From Endozoicomonas sp. Mp262 (GTDB lineage: Bacteria > Pseudomonadota > Gammaproteobacteria > Pseudomonadales > Endozoicomonadaceae), in contig NZ_CP092489.1 in NCBI RefSeq assembly GCF_025643335.1, positions 2,176,001-2,240,000 of the forward strand: a stretch of DNA of 64,000 bases, in the 5' to 3' direction. The notes under the pieces are model-generated. The model made no database searches, had not been told where the DNA came from, and saw nothing but the letters and a program-made list of their open reading frames with translations. Below, one piece after another: positions 27,174 through 36,899 of the stretch (positions within the stretch are counted from its first letter, which is position 1; each line of letters begins with the position of its first letter). The position numbers and the translations under genes were made by a program.

Positions 27174-27531
27174 ATAATTAAATTAATAATTTAAAAAATT
27201 ATTCTGATATATAAAAGGCGTGTTAATACCTCCCATCAGAATTATCTGAAATGACTGATTTGAAAATGTTTTTTTAAACTAATAATAGAACTCAATTGAT
27301 TATACATATGCTGTCATGTTCTTTTTTGATGGGGGTCAATTTTTTACTAGTAGAAAACAGGCCAGATCAAAGTGAGTTTTAAATCACCTGATGTGTTGTA
27401 TCATGATGATCATCATGATTTCTTTTTACACATTTTTTAGCCTTTGTCTGCCTCCCCTTCGTAATAGACGTATTAACCCGTTAAAATGGCCACTCTGACT
27501 AATCTGAAAATCATTTATCTGGATATTAGGC
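27174..27531. promoter_or_regulatory. A+T-rich upstream region of the BASS transporter with a 20-bp palindrome
   Basis: This 358-base gap contains the perfect 20-bp palindrome ATCATGATGATCATCATGAT at 27400-27419, about 112 bases before the transporter start. It could be a dimeric regulator operator. No gene is visible in the rest. Confidence 0.4.
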
Positions 27532-28530
27532 ATGGTAGGTAGGTTGCTTCATTACTTTAAAAAGGAGTGGTTTCTTGGGGGGATGCTGTTAGCAATAGCT
27601 CTGGCAGCAGTTATACCTTCCGTTGGGCAGTCAGGTGGTGCCTTGCATCTGGATAAATTCACTACTGCCGGCATTGCGCTGATTTTCTTTTTACATGGAA
27701 TTGGTCTGTCGCCTGAGGCTATTCGGAGGGGGGTTAGCAACTGGAAACTGCATTTATTTGTTCAGGGTACTACCTTTGTTGCTTACCCGTTGCTGTGGTT
27801 GATTTTTGGTCCAGGTTTTCGTGTCATCATGCCAGAAGCTTTGGCACTGGGTTTTTGTTACTTATTTGTACTACCCAGCACCATATCCTCCTCGGTAGCC
27901 ATGACCAGTGTGGCTAGAGGGAATATTCCCGGAGCTATATTTAATGCTTCATTATCCAGTTTGTTGGGAATTGTGATAACACCCTTGCTGATTCAGCTTT
28001 TTATGGGGATGGAAGGCGTTAAAATGGATGTGGTGGCAACGGTGGTGTCTATTGCAACCATGCTGTTATTGCCTATGGTCGTGGGTCAGTTATTAAGGCC
28101 ATTACTACGGGGTATTCTTGAAACTCATAAAGCCATTACTCATAAAATTGATAAGTGGGTCATTCTCCTGATCGTATTTAATGCCTTCAGTGATTCTGTC
28201 GTTGATGGAATCTGGGCTGACTTTGCCTTGTCTACCTTAGCGCTTACTTTGGTATTGGCCGTGGTTATTTTGCTGGTTGTTGTTCACACTGTACAGTGGA
28301 CTGCCCGTCATATAGGATTTGTCAGGGAAGATGAGATTACAGCCGTTTTCTGTGGTAGCAAGAAAACCCTGGCAGCGGGGGTGCCAATGGCTAAAGTGAT
28401 ATTTGGGGCGAGTCCAATGCTGGGTATGCTGTTACTGCCTATTATGTTTTATCACCAGGTACAAATTTTCTATTGTGCTATTTTAGCCAGTCGTTACGCT
28501 AATCAAAAAGCTGGGATAAAGGATGTTTAG
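27532..28530 (+). CDS. Bile acid:sodium symporter family protein (YfeH/SLC10A7-like)
   Basis: A 332-residue polytopic membrane protein with about nine or ten hydrophobic helices. It resembles the YfeH/SLC10A7 branch of the BASS superfamily, with LDKFTTAGIALIFFLHGIGLS near the N-terminus and the crossover-type segment PSTISSSVAMTSVARGN followed by NASLSSLLG. Substrate is unknown; the family transports organic anions with Na+. A second conserved stretch is FCGSKKTLAAGVPMAKVIF. It is followed after 56 bases by ytoQ. Confidence 0.88.
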   Translation: MVGRLLHYFKKEWFLGGMLLAIALAAVIPSVGQSGGALHLDKFTTAGIALIFFLHGIGLSPEAIRRGVSNWKLHLFVQGTTFVAYPLLWLIFGPGFRVIMPEALALGFCYLFVLPSTISSSVAMTSVARGNIPGAIFNASLSSLLGIVITPLLIQLFMGMEGVKMDVVATVVSIATMLLLPMVVGQLLRPLLRGILETHKAITHKIDKWVILLIVFNAFSDSVVDGIWADFALSTLALTLVLAVVILLVVVHTVQWTARHIGFVREDEITAVFCGSKKTLAAGVPMAKVIFGASPMLGMLLLPIMFYHQVQIFYCAILASRYANQKAGIKDV

Positions 28531-28586
28531 CTAGGCGGTGCCGAGAGAATTACTGTAGAGGTTTTCTAATAAGAGAGGTAATAGCG

Positions 28587-29033
28587 ATGCAGTGGACTGT
28601 GTATTTGTCTGGTGAAATCCATACGGATTGGCGACAACAAATCATGCAGGGAGCTGAAGCACTTGGTTTGCCTGTACTGTTTACATCAGCTGTCACTGAC
28701 CATGATGCCAGTGATGCGGCGGGAGATGTATTAGGTGATGAGACAGAAGGATTCTGGCGGGATCATAAATCCGCGAAGGTGAACGGGATTCGCACAAAAA
28801 GCCTGATCGAAAAATGCGATATAGCGGTGGTTCGGTTTGGTAATCAATATAAACAGTGGAACGCAGCATTTGATGCAGGATTCTGTGCTGCCTTGGGAAA
28901 ACCGTATATTACCTTACACGACCAAGAAATTATCCATCCACTTAAAGAGGTAGATGCTGCCGCCATGGCCTGGACTCAGACACCTGAGCAGGTTGTTGAG
29001 CTTCTGAGATATGTCACTGCTACGTCATCATAA
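28587..29033 (+). CDS. ytoQ: YtoQ family protein
   Basis: A 148-residue soluble protein of the YtoQ family, related to nucleoside 2-deoxyribosyltransferase-like folds. Typical stretches are MQWTVYLSGEIHTDWRQQI at the start, LGDETEGFWRDHKSAKVN, and CDIAVVRFGNQYKQWNAAFDAG. The biochemical role is not established. A strong AGAGAGG site precedes the ATG. It lies between the BASS transporter and a small membrane protein gene in the same direction. Confidence 0.88.
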   Translation: MQWTVYLSGEIHTDWRQQIMQGAEALGLPVLFTSAVTDHDASDAAGDVLGDETEGFWRDHKSAKVNGIRTKSLIEKCDIAVVRFGNQYKQWNAAFDAGFCAALGKPYITLHDQEIIHPLKEVDAAAMAWTQTPEQVVELLRYVTATSS

Positions 29034-29052
29034 AAACAACGAGGATAAAACA

Positions 29053-29430
29053 GTGAGCGAAAGTGTTGCAAAGACTGAATATAAACCATCGGTGGAAGTC
29101 GATGCCGAAAAGATAAAGCATGCTAAAACCATGACAATGGTTATCTATGGTTTGCAGGCTGTTTCCTTTATTTTTGGCATTACATTTATTATTGCTGTCA
29201 TTGTCAATTATGTTAAAAAAGAGGAAGTGGGAGGCACCTGGCTGTCATCTCATTTCCGCTGGCAAATCCGTACTTTCTGGTTCAGTGTTTTGTGGACTAT
29301 TATTGGCGCGGTGACGGTTTTTTTGGGAGTAGGCTATTTCATACTGTTAGCCAATGCTATTTGGGTGATTTACCGGATTGTCAAAGGCTGGCTCGCCCTT
29401 GTGGATGATAAGGAAATGTACTGTTGTTAG
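29053..29430 (+). CDS. Small DUF4870/Tic20-like membrane protein
   Basis: The GTG at 29053 with GAGGA upstream is preferred over an ATG at 29011 that overlaps ytoQ; the product has 125 residues. Hydrophobic segments MVIYGLQAVSFIFGITFIIAV and FWFSVLWTIIGAVTVFLGVG, together with the linker GTWLSSHFRWQIRTFW, fit the small DUF4870-type membrane protein family found in many gammaproteobacteria. Function is unknown. It probably shares a transcript with ytoQ. Confidence 0.8.
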   Translation: MSESVAKTEYKPSVEVDAEKIKHAKTMTMVIYGLQAVSFIFGITFIIAVIVNYVKKEEVGGTWLSSHFRWQIRTFWFSVLWTIIGAVTVFLGVGYFILLANAIWVIYRIVKGWLALVDDKEMYCC

Positions 29431-29682
29431 ATGCCCGGTGCAGCCAAAATACAGGGTTTTATCCACATTGACCTGTTATCTAATTATAATTTTAAAGGTT
29501 ATATGATGATGGCTGCATCTCTCATCTACTGGATGAGAGGGGCGTTATTTGAAATCTGAGAATATTAAATGGGCATGAGAGAGGTTGAAATTTTCGATGG
29601 TTTTTAATGATAGGGGTATAAATGGGAAATAGAAAATAAATAGCCTATAAATAAAGCAAGTTATACTGCGGCTGGATCTACG

Positions 29683-32600
29683 ATGTTGAGTATTTTCCAC
29701 TTGATTCGAGCGGATTATAAAACAAGGTGGTTTTACTGGCGGTTATTTAAAAGCTTTCTATTCACAATAACGGCTGGCTTTATGATGTTAGTAACAGCTA
29801 GAACGTTATCGGCCAAAACAAATGAAGGCTATTACCGTTTTCCAGCCCTTTATGAAAATACTATTGTATTTACAGCAGAGGGAGATCTTTGGGTTGTTGG
29901 ACTAGAAGGAGGCCTGGCCAGACGGCTAACCAGCCACCCGGGTATTGAATCTGATGCTTCTATTTCCCCCGATGGCAAAACCGTGGCATTTAAGGCTCAA
30001 TATGAGGGGATTGCTGAACTCTATACCATGCCTTTGGTTGGCGGTTTGCCCCGACGCCTAACCTTTCATGGGATTTCCGGCGTGACGGGTTGGACGCCAG
30101 ATGGAAAGATACTTTATCGCTCATATCACTTATCCACATTACCCAATGCCCAGCTATTTGTCTTTGACCCAAACACAGAAAATAGTGAAAGACTACCGTT
30201 AGCACAGGCTGCTGACGGCCGTTATGATGAAACGGGAAAGACGCTTTTTTTTACTCGCCTGCCCTTTCAGGGAAGTTACACCAAGCAGTATCAAGGAGGC
30301 TCTGTTGAACAGGTCTGGAAATTTACCCGGGGTGCCAGTGAAGCCGAGCCATTAACCCCTTCGTACCCTGGCACCAGCCGTTCCCCAATGTGGTGGGATA
30401 ACAGGATTTATTTTGTCAGTGACCGTGATGGCACAATGAACCTGTGGTCAATGAATGAGGCTGGTGATGAGCTTAGTCAGCATACTTTCCATAAAGGCTG
30501 GGATGTTAAGTCACCCTCGCTTTATCAAGGGCGGGTTGTGTACCAGCTGGGAGCGGATCTTAATCTTTTGGATCTTGCCACTAAAGAGAACAGGCCATTA
30601 TCTATACAGCTTGCCTCAGACTTTGATCAGTTAAGAGATAAGTGGGTAAAGAACCCCTTGAAATTTCTTTCCAGCATGGATGTTTCCCCCAATGGGGATC
30701 GACTGTTAGTCACCTCCAGGGGCAGGGTGTTTGTTATTCCGGCCAAAAAGGGGCGTTTGGTTGAAGTTACCCGTCAACAGGGTGTCAGGTTTAAACATGC
30801 CCGTTTTATGCCAGATGGAAAAACCGTCCTGATACAGTCGGATAAAACAGGTGAGTTTGAATATGTGACAGTGTCCGCTGATGGTCTGAGTGCTTCTAAG
30901 CATTTGACTGACGATGCCTGTAGCCTGAACAATCCGGCGATTCCTTCACCGGATGGAAAATGGCTGGTCTTTACCGATAAGGAAGACCGGCTTTCTTTGT
31001 TTGATATGGGCAGGAGAAAAAAACAGGTTATTGGCCAGTCTGATGTAGCCCGGGGGTATACATTTACCCCTCCTCATTCTAGAGATGTAGCTGCCAGTCC
31101 CGGTTTTTTTAACATAACCTGGTCACCGGATAGTCGCTGGCTGGCGTATGCCAGGCTGGCTGATAATGGCTATGCCGTAATACACCTTTATGATATTTAC
31201 CGGCAGAAGCTCATGGCTGTCACCAGTGACCGCGTGTACAGCTTCTCGCCTTCCTGGAGTCCTGATGGAAAGTGGCTTTATTTTTTATCAGACCGTCATT
31301 TTATGTCAGAAGTTAAAGACCCCTGGGGACAACGTCAGCCTGAACCTTTTTTTAGTCAGACGACAAAGGTTTATCAGCTGGCTTTACAGAAAGGGTTACA
31401 GTCACCTTTCCGGGAGGGTGATGAGTTGTCCCCTGTTCCAGAAGGAAAGAGGGGAGATAAGGATAGCCCCTGGAAAGACAGCGAAGGTAAACAGGGATTC
31501 AAGTTTATCAAGGTTGAGGGGGATGGGTTAGCTGCCAGATTGTATGAGGTACCTGTCACTGCCGGAAACTATGAGAAACTGGAGGTGACTGATAAGTGTG
31601 TTTATTTAACGGAAACCGGGCATTGTAAACAGTTGGTAGCGGTGGATATCCATAAGAAACCTATTGAGAAAACGATTGTAATGGATGACTTTACGCGCTA
31701 TGTCATGTCAGGCAATAAAGAAAAAATCCTGGTTGAAACAACAAGCGGGCTTCATGTCATAAATGCAACGGGGGAGCGTCCAGATAAAATCGACACATCA
31801 AAAGTAGACTTATCACAATGGACGTTTTCTGTTAATCCCAGGGAAGAGTGGCGACAGATGCTTAGGGATGCCTGGCGAATGGAAAGAGATAATTTTTACG
31901 ACCCGAATTTTCATGGAGCAGATTGGCAGTTAATTCTTGACAGGCATTTGCCATTGATTGACAGGTTAACAGATCGGGATGAACTGGATGATCTACTGGC
32001 GCAAATGGTAGGGGAGTTACATGCATTGCATACCTTTGTTACTGGTGGGGATAAAAGGCAGGGGGCTGATCATATTGCCATTGGTTTTCTGGGGGCTGAG
32101 CTAAAAAGGGAGCCTGGCCAGGGCGGGTATAGAATAAGTCGTATTTATAAGGGAAATCCTGACTATCCGGAAAAGCAATCTCCTTTGCAGAAGTCTGAGG
32201 TTGGCATAAATGAAGGGGATATTATTGAGCAGGTGGATGGCGTTTTAGCTCTGGCTGTTCCGGATATATCCGAGCTGCTGAAGAATAAAGCGGGAAAACA
32301 GGTGCGCTTGAGGGTTAAGTCTGTCGGCAAAAAAAGGCGTGATGTTATTGTTGTTCCCTTCAGTGCAGAGCAGGCTCGGCAGTTGCGCTACGATGACTGG
32401 GAGCTGTCCTGTCGAAACCGTGTGGAAGCAGTCGGTCAGGGTGATTTAGGCTATATCCATTTACGGGCCATGGGTAGCGATGATATTGCCCAGTGGGCAA
32501 GAGAGTATTATCCGGTCTTTAACCGTAAGGGGTTGATCATAGATGTCCGGCATAACCAGGGTGGAAATATCGATAGCTGGATTCTTGAAAAACTGTTACG

Positions 32601-33051
32601 GCGGCCATGGTTTTACTGGAAAACTCGAACAGGAAAGCCCTACTGGAGTATGCAGTATGCTTTCCATGGCCATATGGTGGTTTTATGTAATGAGAAAACC
32701 TGCTCCAATGGAGAAGCGTTTGCTGAAGGTTTTCGCAGGCTTGGGTTGGGTAAGGTCATAGGTACCCGTACCTGGGGCGGGGTCATATGGCTTAACTTTG
32801 ATAACTGGCTTGTTGATAAAGGAATTGCATCGGTTCCGCTATCGGCGATGTATGACAAGCAGGGGCGGTGGCTGATAGAAGGCTATGGGGTGGAACCGGA
32901 TATAGTGGTGGATAACTTACCTCACGCAACATTTCAAGGTAAAGATGCCCAGCTGGAGGCTGCGATAGATTACCTGAAAGAAAAAATAGCAAATGAGCCT
33001 GTAGGGGTGCCAGAGGCACCAGCTTACCCTTTAAAAAACGATAAAATTTAA
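29683..33051 (+). CDS. Tricorn-type S41 protease, exported (copy A)
   Basis: A 1122-residue tricorn protease homologue. After a signal peptide (hydrophobic stretch near residues 22-42, ending TARTLSA) come beta-propeller WD/TolB-like repeats with SPDGK motifs, a C1 helical region, a PDZ domain (IGFLGAELKRE to VKSVG) and the C2 catalytic domain. His783 (GELHALHTF) and nucleophile Ser1008 (KTCSNGEAF) correspond to the tricorn catalytic pair, and GVEPDI near the end carries a conserved Glu. Archaeal tricorn is cytosolic, but the signal peptide here suggests a periplasmic or secreted peptidase. The gene is paired with a close paralogue 275 bases downstream. Confidence 0.92.
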   Translation: MLSIFHLIRADYKTRWFYWRLFKSFLFTITAGFMMLVTARTLSAKTNEGYYRFPALYENTIVFTAEGDLWVVGLEGGLARRLTSHPGIESDASISPDGKTVAFKAQYEGIAELYTMPLVGGLPRRLTFHGISGVTGWTPDGKILYRSYHLSTLPNAQLFVFDPNTENSERLPLAQAADGRYDETGKTLFFTRLPFQGSYTKQYQGGSVEQVWKFTRGASEAEPLTPSYPGTSRSPMWWDNRIYFVSDRDGTMNLWSMNEAGDELSQHTFHKGWDVKSPSLYQGRVVYQLGADLNLLDLATKENRPLSIQLASDFDQLRDKWVKNPLKFLSSMDVSPNGDRLLVTSRGRVFVIPAKKGRLVEVTRQQGVRFKHARFMPDGKTVLIQSDKTGEFEYVTVSADGLSASKHLTDDACSLNNPAIPSPDGKWLVFTDKEDRLSLFDMGRRKKQVIGQSDVARGYTFTPPHSRDVAASPGFFNITWSPDSRWLAYARLADNGYAVIHLYDIYRQKLMAVTSDRVYSFSPSWSPDGKWLYFLSDRHFMSEVKDPWGQRQPEPFFSQTTKVYQLALQKGLQSPFREGDELSPVPEGKRGDKDSPWKDSEGKQGFKFIKVEGDGLAARLYEVPVTAGNYEKLEVTDKCVYLTETGHCKQLVAVDIHKKPIEKTIVMDDFTRYVMSGNKEKILVETTSGLHVINATGERPDKIDTSKVDLSQWTFSVNPREEWRQMLRDAWRMERDNFYDPNFHGADWQLILDRHLPLIDRLTDRDELDDLLAQMVGELHALHTFVTGGDKRQGADHIAIGFLGAELKREPGQGGYRISRIYKGNPDYPEKQSPLQKSEVGINEGDIIEQVDGVLALAVPDISELLKNKAGKQVRLRVKSVGKKRRDVIVVPFSAEQARQLRYDDWELSCRNRVEAVGQGDLGYIHLRAMGSDDIAQWAREYYPVFNRKGLIIDVRHNQGGNIDSWILEKLLRRPWFYWKTRTGKPYWSMQYAFHGHMVVLCNEKTCSNGEAFAEGFRRLGLGKVIGTRTWGGVIWLNFDNWLVDKGIASVPLSAMYDKQGRWLIEGYGVEPDIVVDNLPHATFQGKDAQLEAAIDYLKEKIANEPVGVPEAPAYPLKNDKI

Positions 33052-33326
33052 GATATCATTTATAAAGAGTTATAGGTGCTGAAGCCATCAAGCTGAAGGA
33101 ACAGGGTTTTGAGGCGAAGGAATGAGAGAAAGGCTTTTTATATTCTTAATAATTATAAAAATATTATTTTTAAGGCTTTTAATATTTTAAGCGTTATTTG
33201 AGATTTAAAAACTTAAATTGATATGGATTATTTTATCTGGGATAGTTTTTGCAAGTCCCTGGTCAAATGGAAACTAGACAATTAATAGTCTATCAGCAAA
33301 TAAACTATAAGGCGGCCAGATCGATA

Positions 33327-36300
33327 ATGTTGCGTATTTTTCACGTGATTCGAGAAGATTATAAAAGGAAGTGGGTTTGCAGACTGTTATTTGAAACCTT
33401 TTTATTAATAAAAGCCGTTGGTTTTATGATGCCAGCAACAGCCAGTACTTTACCTGTCAAAACCAATGAAGGCTATTACCGCTTTCCTGCCCTTCATGAT
33501 AGTACTATCGTATTTACAGCTGAAGGAGATCTTTGGACTGTGAATATTGACGGAGGGTTAGCCCAGCGGCTAACCAGTCATCAAGGGGTTGAGGCTGATG
33601 CTGCTGTTTCTCCGGATGGCATGATATTGGCATTCAAGGCTCAATATGAAGGCTCAACTGAGCTTTATACCATGCCTTTGGCTGGTGGCTTGCCCCGACG
33701 CCTAACCTTCCACGGTATTTCTGGTGTGGTGGGTTGGACGCCAGATGGAAAGATACTTTATCGCTCGTACCACTTATCCACATTACCTAATGCTCAGTTA
33801 TTTGTCTTTGATCCAAAAACACAGAGCAGTGAAAGACTACCGTTAGCACAGGCTGCTGACGGCCGTTATGATGAAACGGGAAAGACGCTTTTTTTTACTC
33901 GCTTGCCATTTCAGGGAAGTTACACCAAGCGGTATCAAGGTGGTTCTGTTGAACAAATCTGGAAATTTACCCAGGGCGCCATTGAAGCAGAGGCATTAAC
34001 CCAATCGTACCCTGGAACCAGCAGTTCTCCTATGTGGTGGAATAACAGGGTCTATTTTGTCAGTGACCGTGATGGCATCATGAATTTGTGGTCAATGGAT
34101 GAGTCTGGTGGAACACTAAGGCAGCACACCTTTCATAAAGGGTGGGATATTAAATCTCCTTCCTTATATAAAGGACGGGTAGTCTATCAGCTAGGGGCTG
34201 ATCTTCATCTTTTTGATATTGACACTTCAAAAGACAAAAAATTATCAATACAGCTCGCTTCGGATTTTGACCAGTTAAGAGATAAGTGGGTACAGAACCC
34301 TTTAAAATTTCTTTCCAGTATGGATCTGTCGCCCGATGGCGATCGGCTGGTACTTACATCCAGGGGACGGGTTTTTGTTATTCCAGTGAAACAGGGACGT
34401 TTGGTTGAAGTAACCCGTCAGCAAGGTATCAGGTTTAGAAATGCCCGTTTTATGCCTGATGGGAAAAATATCTTATTACAATCTGATCATACCGGAGAGG
34501 TTGAGTTTTGGACAACACCTGCTGATGGTCATGGAAGTCTTACCAGTTTGACAGAAGATGGCCAGGTGTTGCGAAATGCAGGAGTACCATCACCAGATGG
34601 TAAATGGATTGTGTTTACAGACCATGATGAGCGGCTTTGGTTGCAGGACTTGTTCAATAAGAAAAAATATCTGGTAGATCAGTCAGAAACTACCTGGTCA
34701 AATCATCCATCAAAAGAAACTGATGAGGCGGCAAGTATAGGGCTATCTAATCTCGCCTGGTCTCCAGATAGTCGATGGCTTGCTTATGCAAAAGATGCAG
34801 ATAATGGCTATGCACAAATTTTTATTTATAGCCTTGATGAAAAAACAACGGTGCCGGTGACAACAAACCGGGTATATAGTTTCTCCCCAGCCTGGAGCCA
34901 GGATGGTCAATGGCTTTACTTCTTATCAGATCGAAACTTGGTTTCTCTCGTTGAAAGCCCTTGGGGGCAACATCAACCAGAGCCTTTCTTTGATCAAATG
35001 ACAAAAGTATATCAGCTTGCTTTACAGAAAGACCTGAGATCTCCTTTCAAGGAAAGTGAGGAGTTTTTATCCTTAATAGAAAACAAGCACAAAAAAGAGA
35101 AAGAAGGTAATAGCAAAGAAAAAGGAGAATCGGGCAATAAAAATAATCCAGCTCAACGGGTTAAAATTGACTTTAAAGGCATTCAGGAAAGGCTTTATGA
35201 AGTGCCGATTCCAGCGGGTAACTATGAACAGTTACAGGTTACAGGAAAGCATCTTTATATAGCGGATATAAGCAAATCCCGGAACAATACAAGCAAACTG
35301 GTGGCAGTAGAAATTAAAAATAGCAATGTTGAGAAAACAGTCATATTGGAAGATATTTCTCATTATGTAATGTCAATGAATCAGGAAAAAATATTGATTG
35401 AAAAAGAAAATGCTCTTTATGTTATTGAGGCTTCTGGCTCAGAGTCTGACTCTATAGATGAGAATAAAGTGGATTTATCTCGTTGGGCATTTTCATTCAG
35501 GCCGCGGGAGGAGTGGCGGCAGATATTTATTGATGCCTGGCGAATGGAAAGAGACTATTTTTATGATGTCAATCTCCATGGCATTGATTGGAAGACTATT
35601 CGTGATAAACATTTTCCGCTTGTTGAAAGAGTTACAGATCGTGATGAACTGGATGACTTAATTGGTCATATAGTTGGTGAACTTGGTGCTCTGCATACAT
35701 TTATCAGTGATGGTGATAAACGTCAGGGGGGAGATAATATTGCAATAGGTTTTCTTGGTGCTGAACTGGTAAGGGATAGTCAGGGGCAATATCACGTTGG
35801 TAAGATGTATCGGGGCGATCCTGACTACCCTGAGCGACTCTCCCCATTGCAAAGAGCAGGACTTGGGGAGGGCGATATTATTGAAGCTATCAATGGCATA
35901 CCGGCTATAGAAACTCGTGACTTATCAGAGCTGTTGAGGAATCAAGCTAAACGGCAGGTGAGATTAACTGTCAGGTTTAAAAACAACAAAAAAAAGAAGA
36001 AAGATGTGATTGTTGTTCCCTTTACCAGAGGACAGGCATATGACCTGCGTTATGATGATTGGGAATTTTCACGGAGAGAAAGGGTAGAGGCAGCCAGCGA
36101 TAGTAATATTGGTTATATTCATTTACGGGCGATGGGGGCAGATGATATCGCTCAATGGGTAAGAGATTATTATCCGGTATTTAACCGGAAAGGCCTGATT
36201 ATTGATGTCAGACATAACCGGGGAGGAAATATTGATAGCTGGATTTTAGAGAAGCTAATGCGCCGGGCCTGGTTTTTTTGGAAAGCACGGACAGGTAAGC

Positions 36301-36713
36301 CTCACTGGAATATGCAGTATGCTTTTCGGGGGCATATGGTTGTATTGTGCGATGAGGAGACATCTTCAGATGGTGAGGTATTTGTAGAGGGCTTTCGAAG
36401 GTTAGGATTGGGTAAAGTGATCGGTACTCGAACCTGGGGTGGAAACATTTGGTTAAACCTGGATAATCGTTTGGTTGATAATGGTATCGTGTCAGCACCA
36501 CAACTAGGCGTGTTTGACCTAGAGGGCAAGTGGTTAATAGAGGGGCATGGGGTTGAGCCTGATATAATGGTCGATAATTTACCCCATGAAACCTTTAAGG
36601 GAAAAGATGCTCAGCTGGATGCTGCAATCAACTATCTGAAGAATAAAATAGCCGCTGAGCCCGTGGAGATGCCAGAGCCTCCTTCCTATCCAGTCAAAAC
36701 CTTTAAGGATTGA
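33327..36713 (+). CDS. Tricorn-type S41 protease, exported (copy B)
   Basis: Paralogue of the gene just upstream. ATG 33327 gives MLRIFHVIREDYKRK, matching the copy A start MLSIFHLIRADYK, so the TTG at 33249 is not used; the product has 1128 residues. Domain order is the same: signal peptide, beta-propellers, PDZ and C2 domain with His790 (GELGALHTF) and Ser1014 (ETSSDGEVF). A lysine- and glutamate-rich insert near residues 585-605 (HKKEKEGNSKEKGESGNKN) distinguishes it from copy A. Nucleotide identity to copy A is very high around 33760-33930 and much lower elsewhere, suggesting local gene conversion. Confidence 0.92.
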   Translation: MLRIFHVIREDYKRKWVCRLLFETFLLIKAVGFMMPATASTLPVKTNEGYYRFPALHDSTIVFTAEGDLWTVNIDGGLAQRLTSHQGVEADAAVSPDGMILAFKAQYEGSTELYTMPLAGGLPRRLTFHGISGVVGWTPDGKILYRSYHLSTLPNAQLFVFDPKTQSSERLPLAQAADGRYDETGKTLFFTRLPFQGSYTKRYQGGSVEQIWKFTQGAIEAEALTQSYPGTSSSPMWWNNRVYFVSDRDGIMNLWSMDESGGTLRQHTFHKGWDIKSPSLYKGRVVYQLGADLHLFDIDTSKDKKLSIQLASDFDQLRDKWVQNPLKFLSSMDLSPDGDRLVLTSRGRVFVIPVKQGRLVEVTRQQGIRFRNARFMPDGKNILLQSDHTGEVEFWTTPADGHGSLTSLTEDGQVLRNAGVPSPDGKWIVFTDHDERLWLQDLFNKKKYLVDQSETTWSNHPSKETDEAASIGLSNLAWSPDSRWLAYAKDADNGYAQIFIYSLDEKTTVPVTTNRVYSFSPAWSQDGQWLYFLSDRNLVSLVESPWGQHQPEPFFDQMTKVYQLALQKDLRSPFKESEEFLSLIENKHKKEKEGNSKEKGESGNKNNPAQRVKIDFKGIQERLYEVPIPAGNYEQLQVTGKHLYIADISKSRNNTSKLVAVEIKNSNVEKTVILEDISHYVMSMNQEKILIEKENALYVIEASGSESDSIDENKVDLSRWAFSFRPREEWRQIFIDAWRMERDYFYDVNLHGIDWKTIRDKHFPLVERVTDRDELDDLIGHIVGELGALHTFISDGDKRQGGDNIAIGFLGAELVRDSQGQYHVGKMYRGDPDYPERLSPLQRAGLGEGDIIEAINGIPAIETRDLSELLRNQAKRQVRLTVRFKNNKKKKKDVIVVPFTRGQAYDLRYDDWEFSRRERVEAASDSNIGYIHLRAMGADDIAQWVRDYYPVFNRKGLIIDVRHNRGGNIDSWILEKLMRRAWFFWKARTGKPHWNMQYAFRGHMVVLCDEETSSDGEVFVEGFRRLGLGKVIGTRTWGGNIWLNLDNRLVDNGIVSAPQLGVFDLEGKWLIEGHGVEPDIMVDNLPHETFKGKDAQLDAAINYLKNKIAAEPVEMPEPPSYPVKTFKD

Positions 36714-36899
36714 TAGTGAAGTTTATCCAAATAGATAGTTAGCTGTACGGTTGGTTAATTCAATAAAAACATTCGTGAGCTAAGGTTGTGGGTAAAACAA
36801 GTAGGATTTTCGCAGACCTTTCCCTATGGTGTACCAGGAAACTGACCTTTATAATCGCTCCCATTCTATATTCTATTGGCACAAGGCTGGTAATAATCT

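Noticed and set aside
29519..29539. 8-bp hairpin before the first tricorn gene as a terminator
   Set aside because: No U-tract and weak stem; could be chance.
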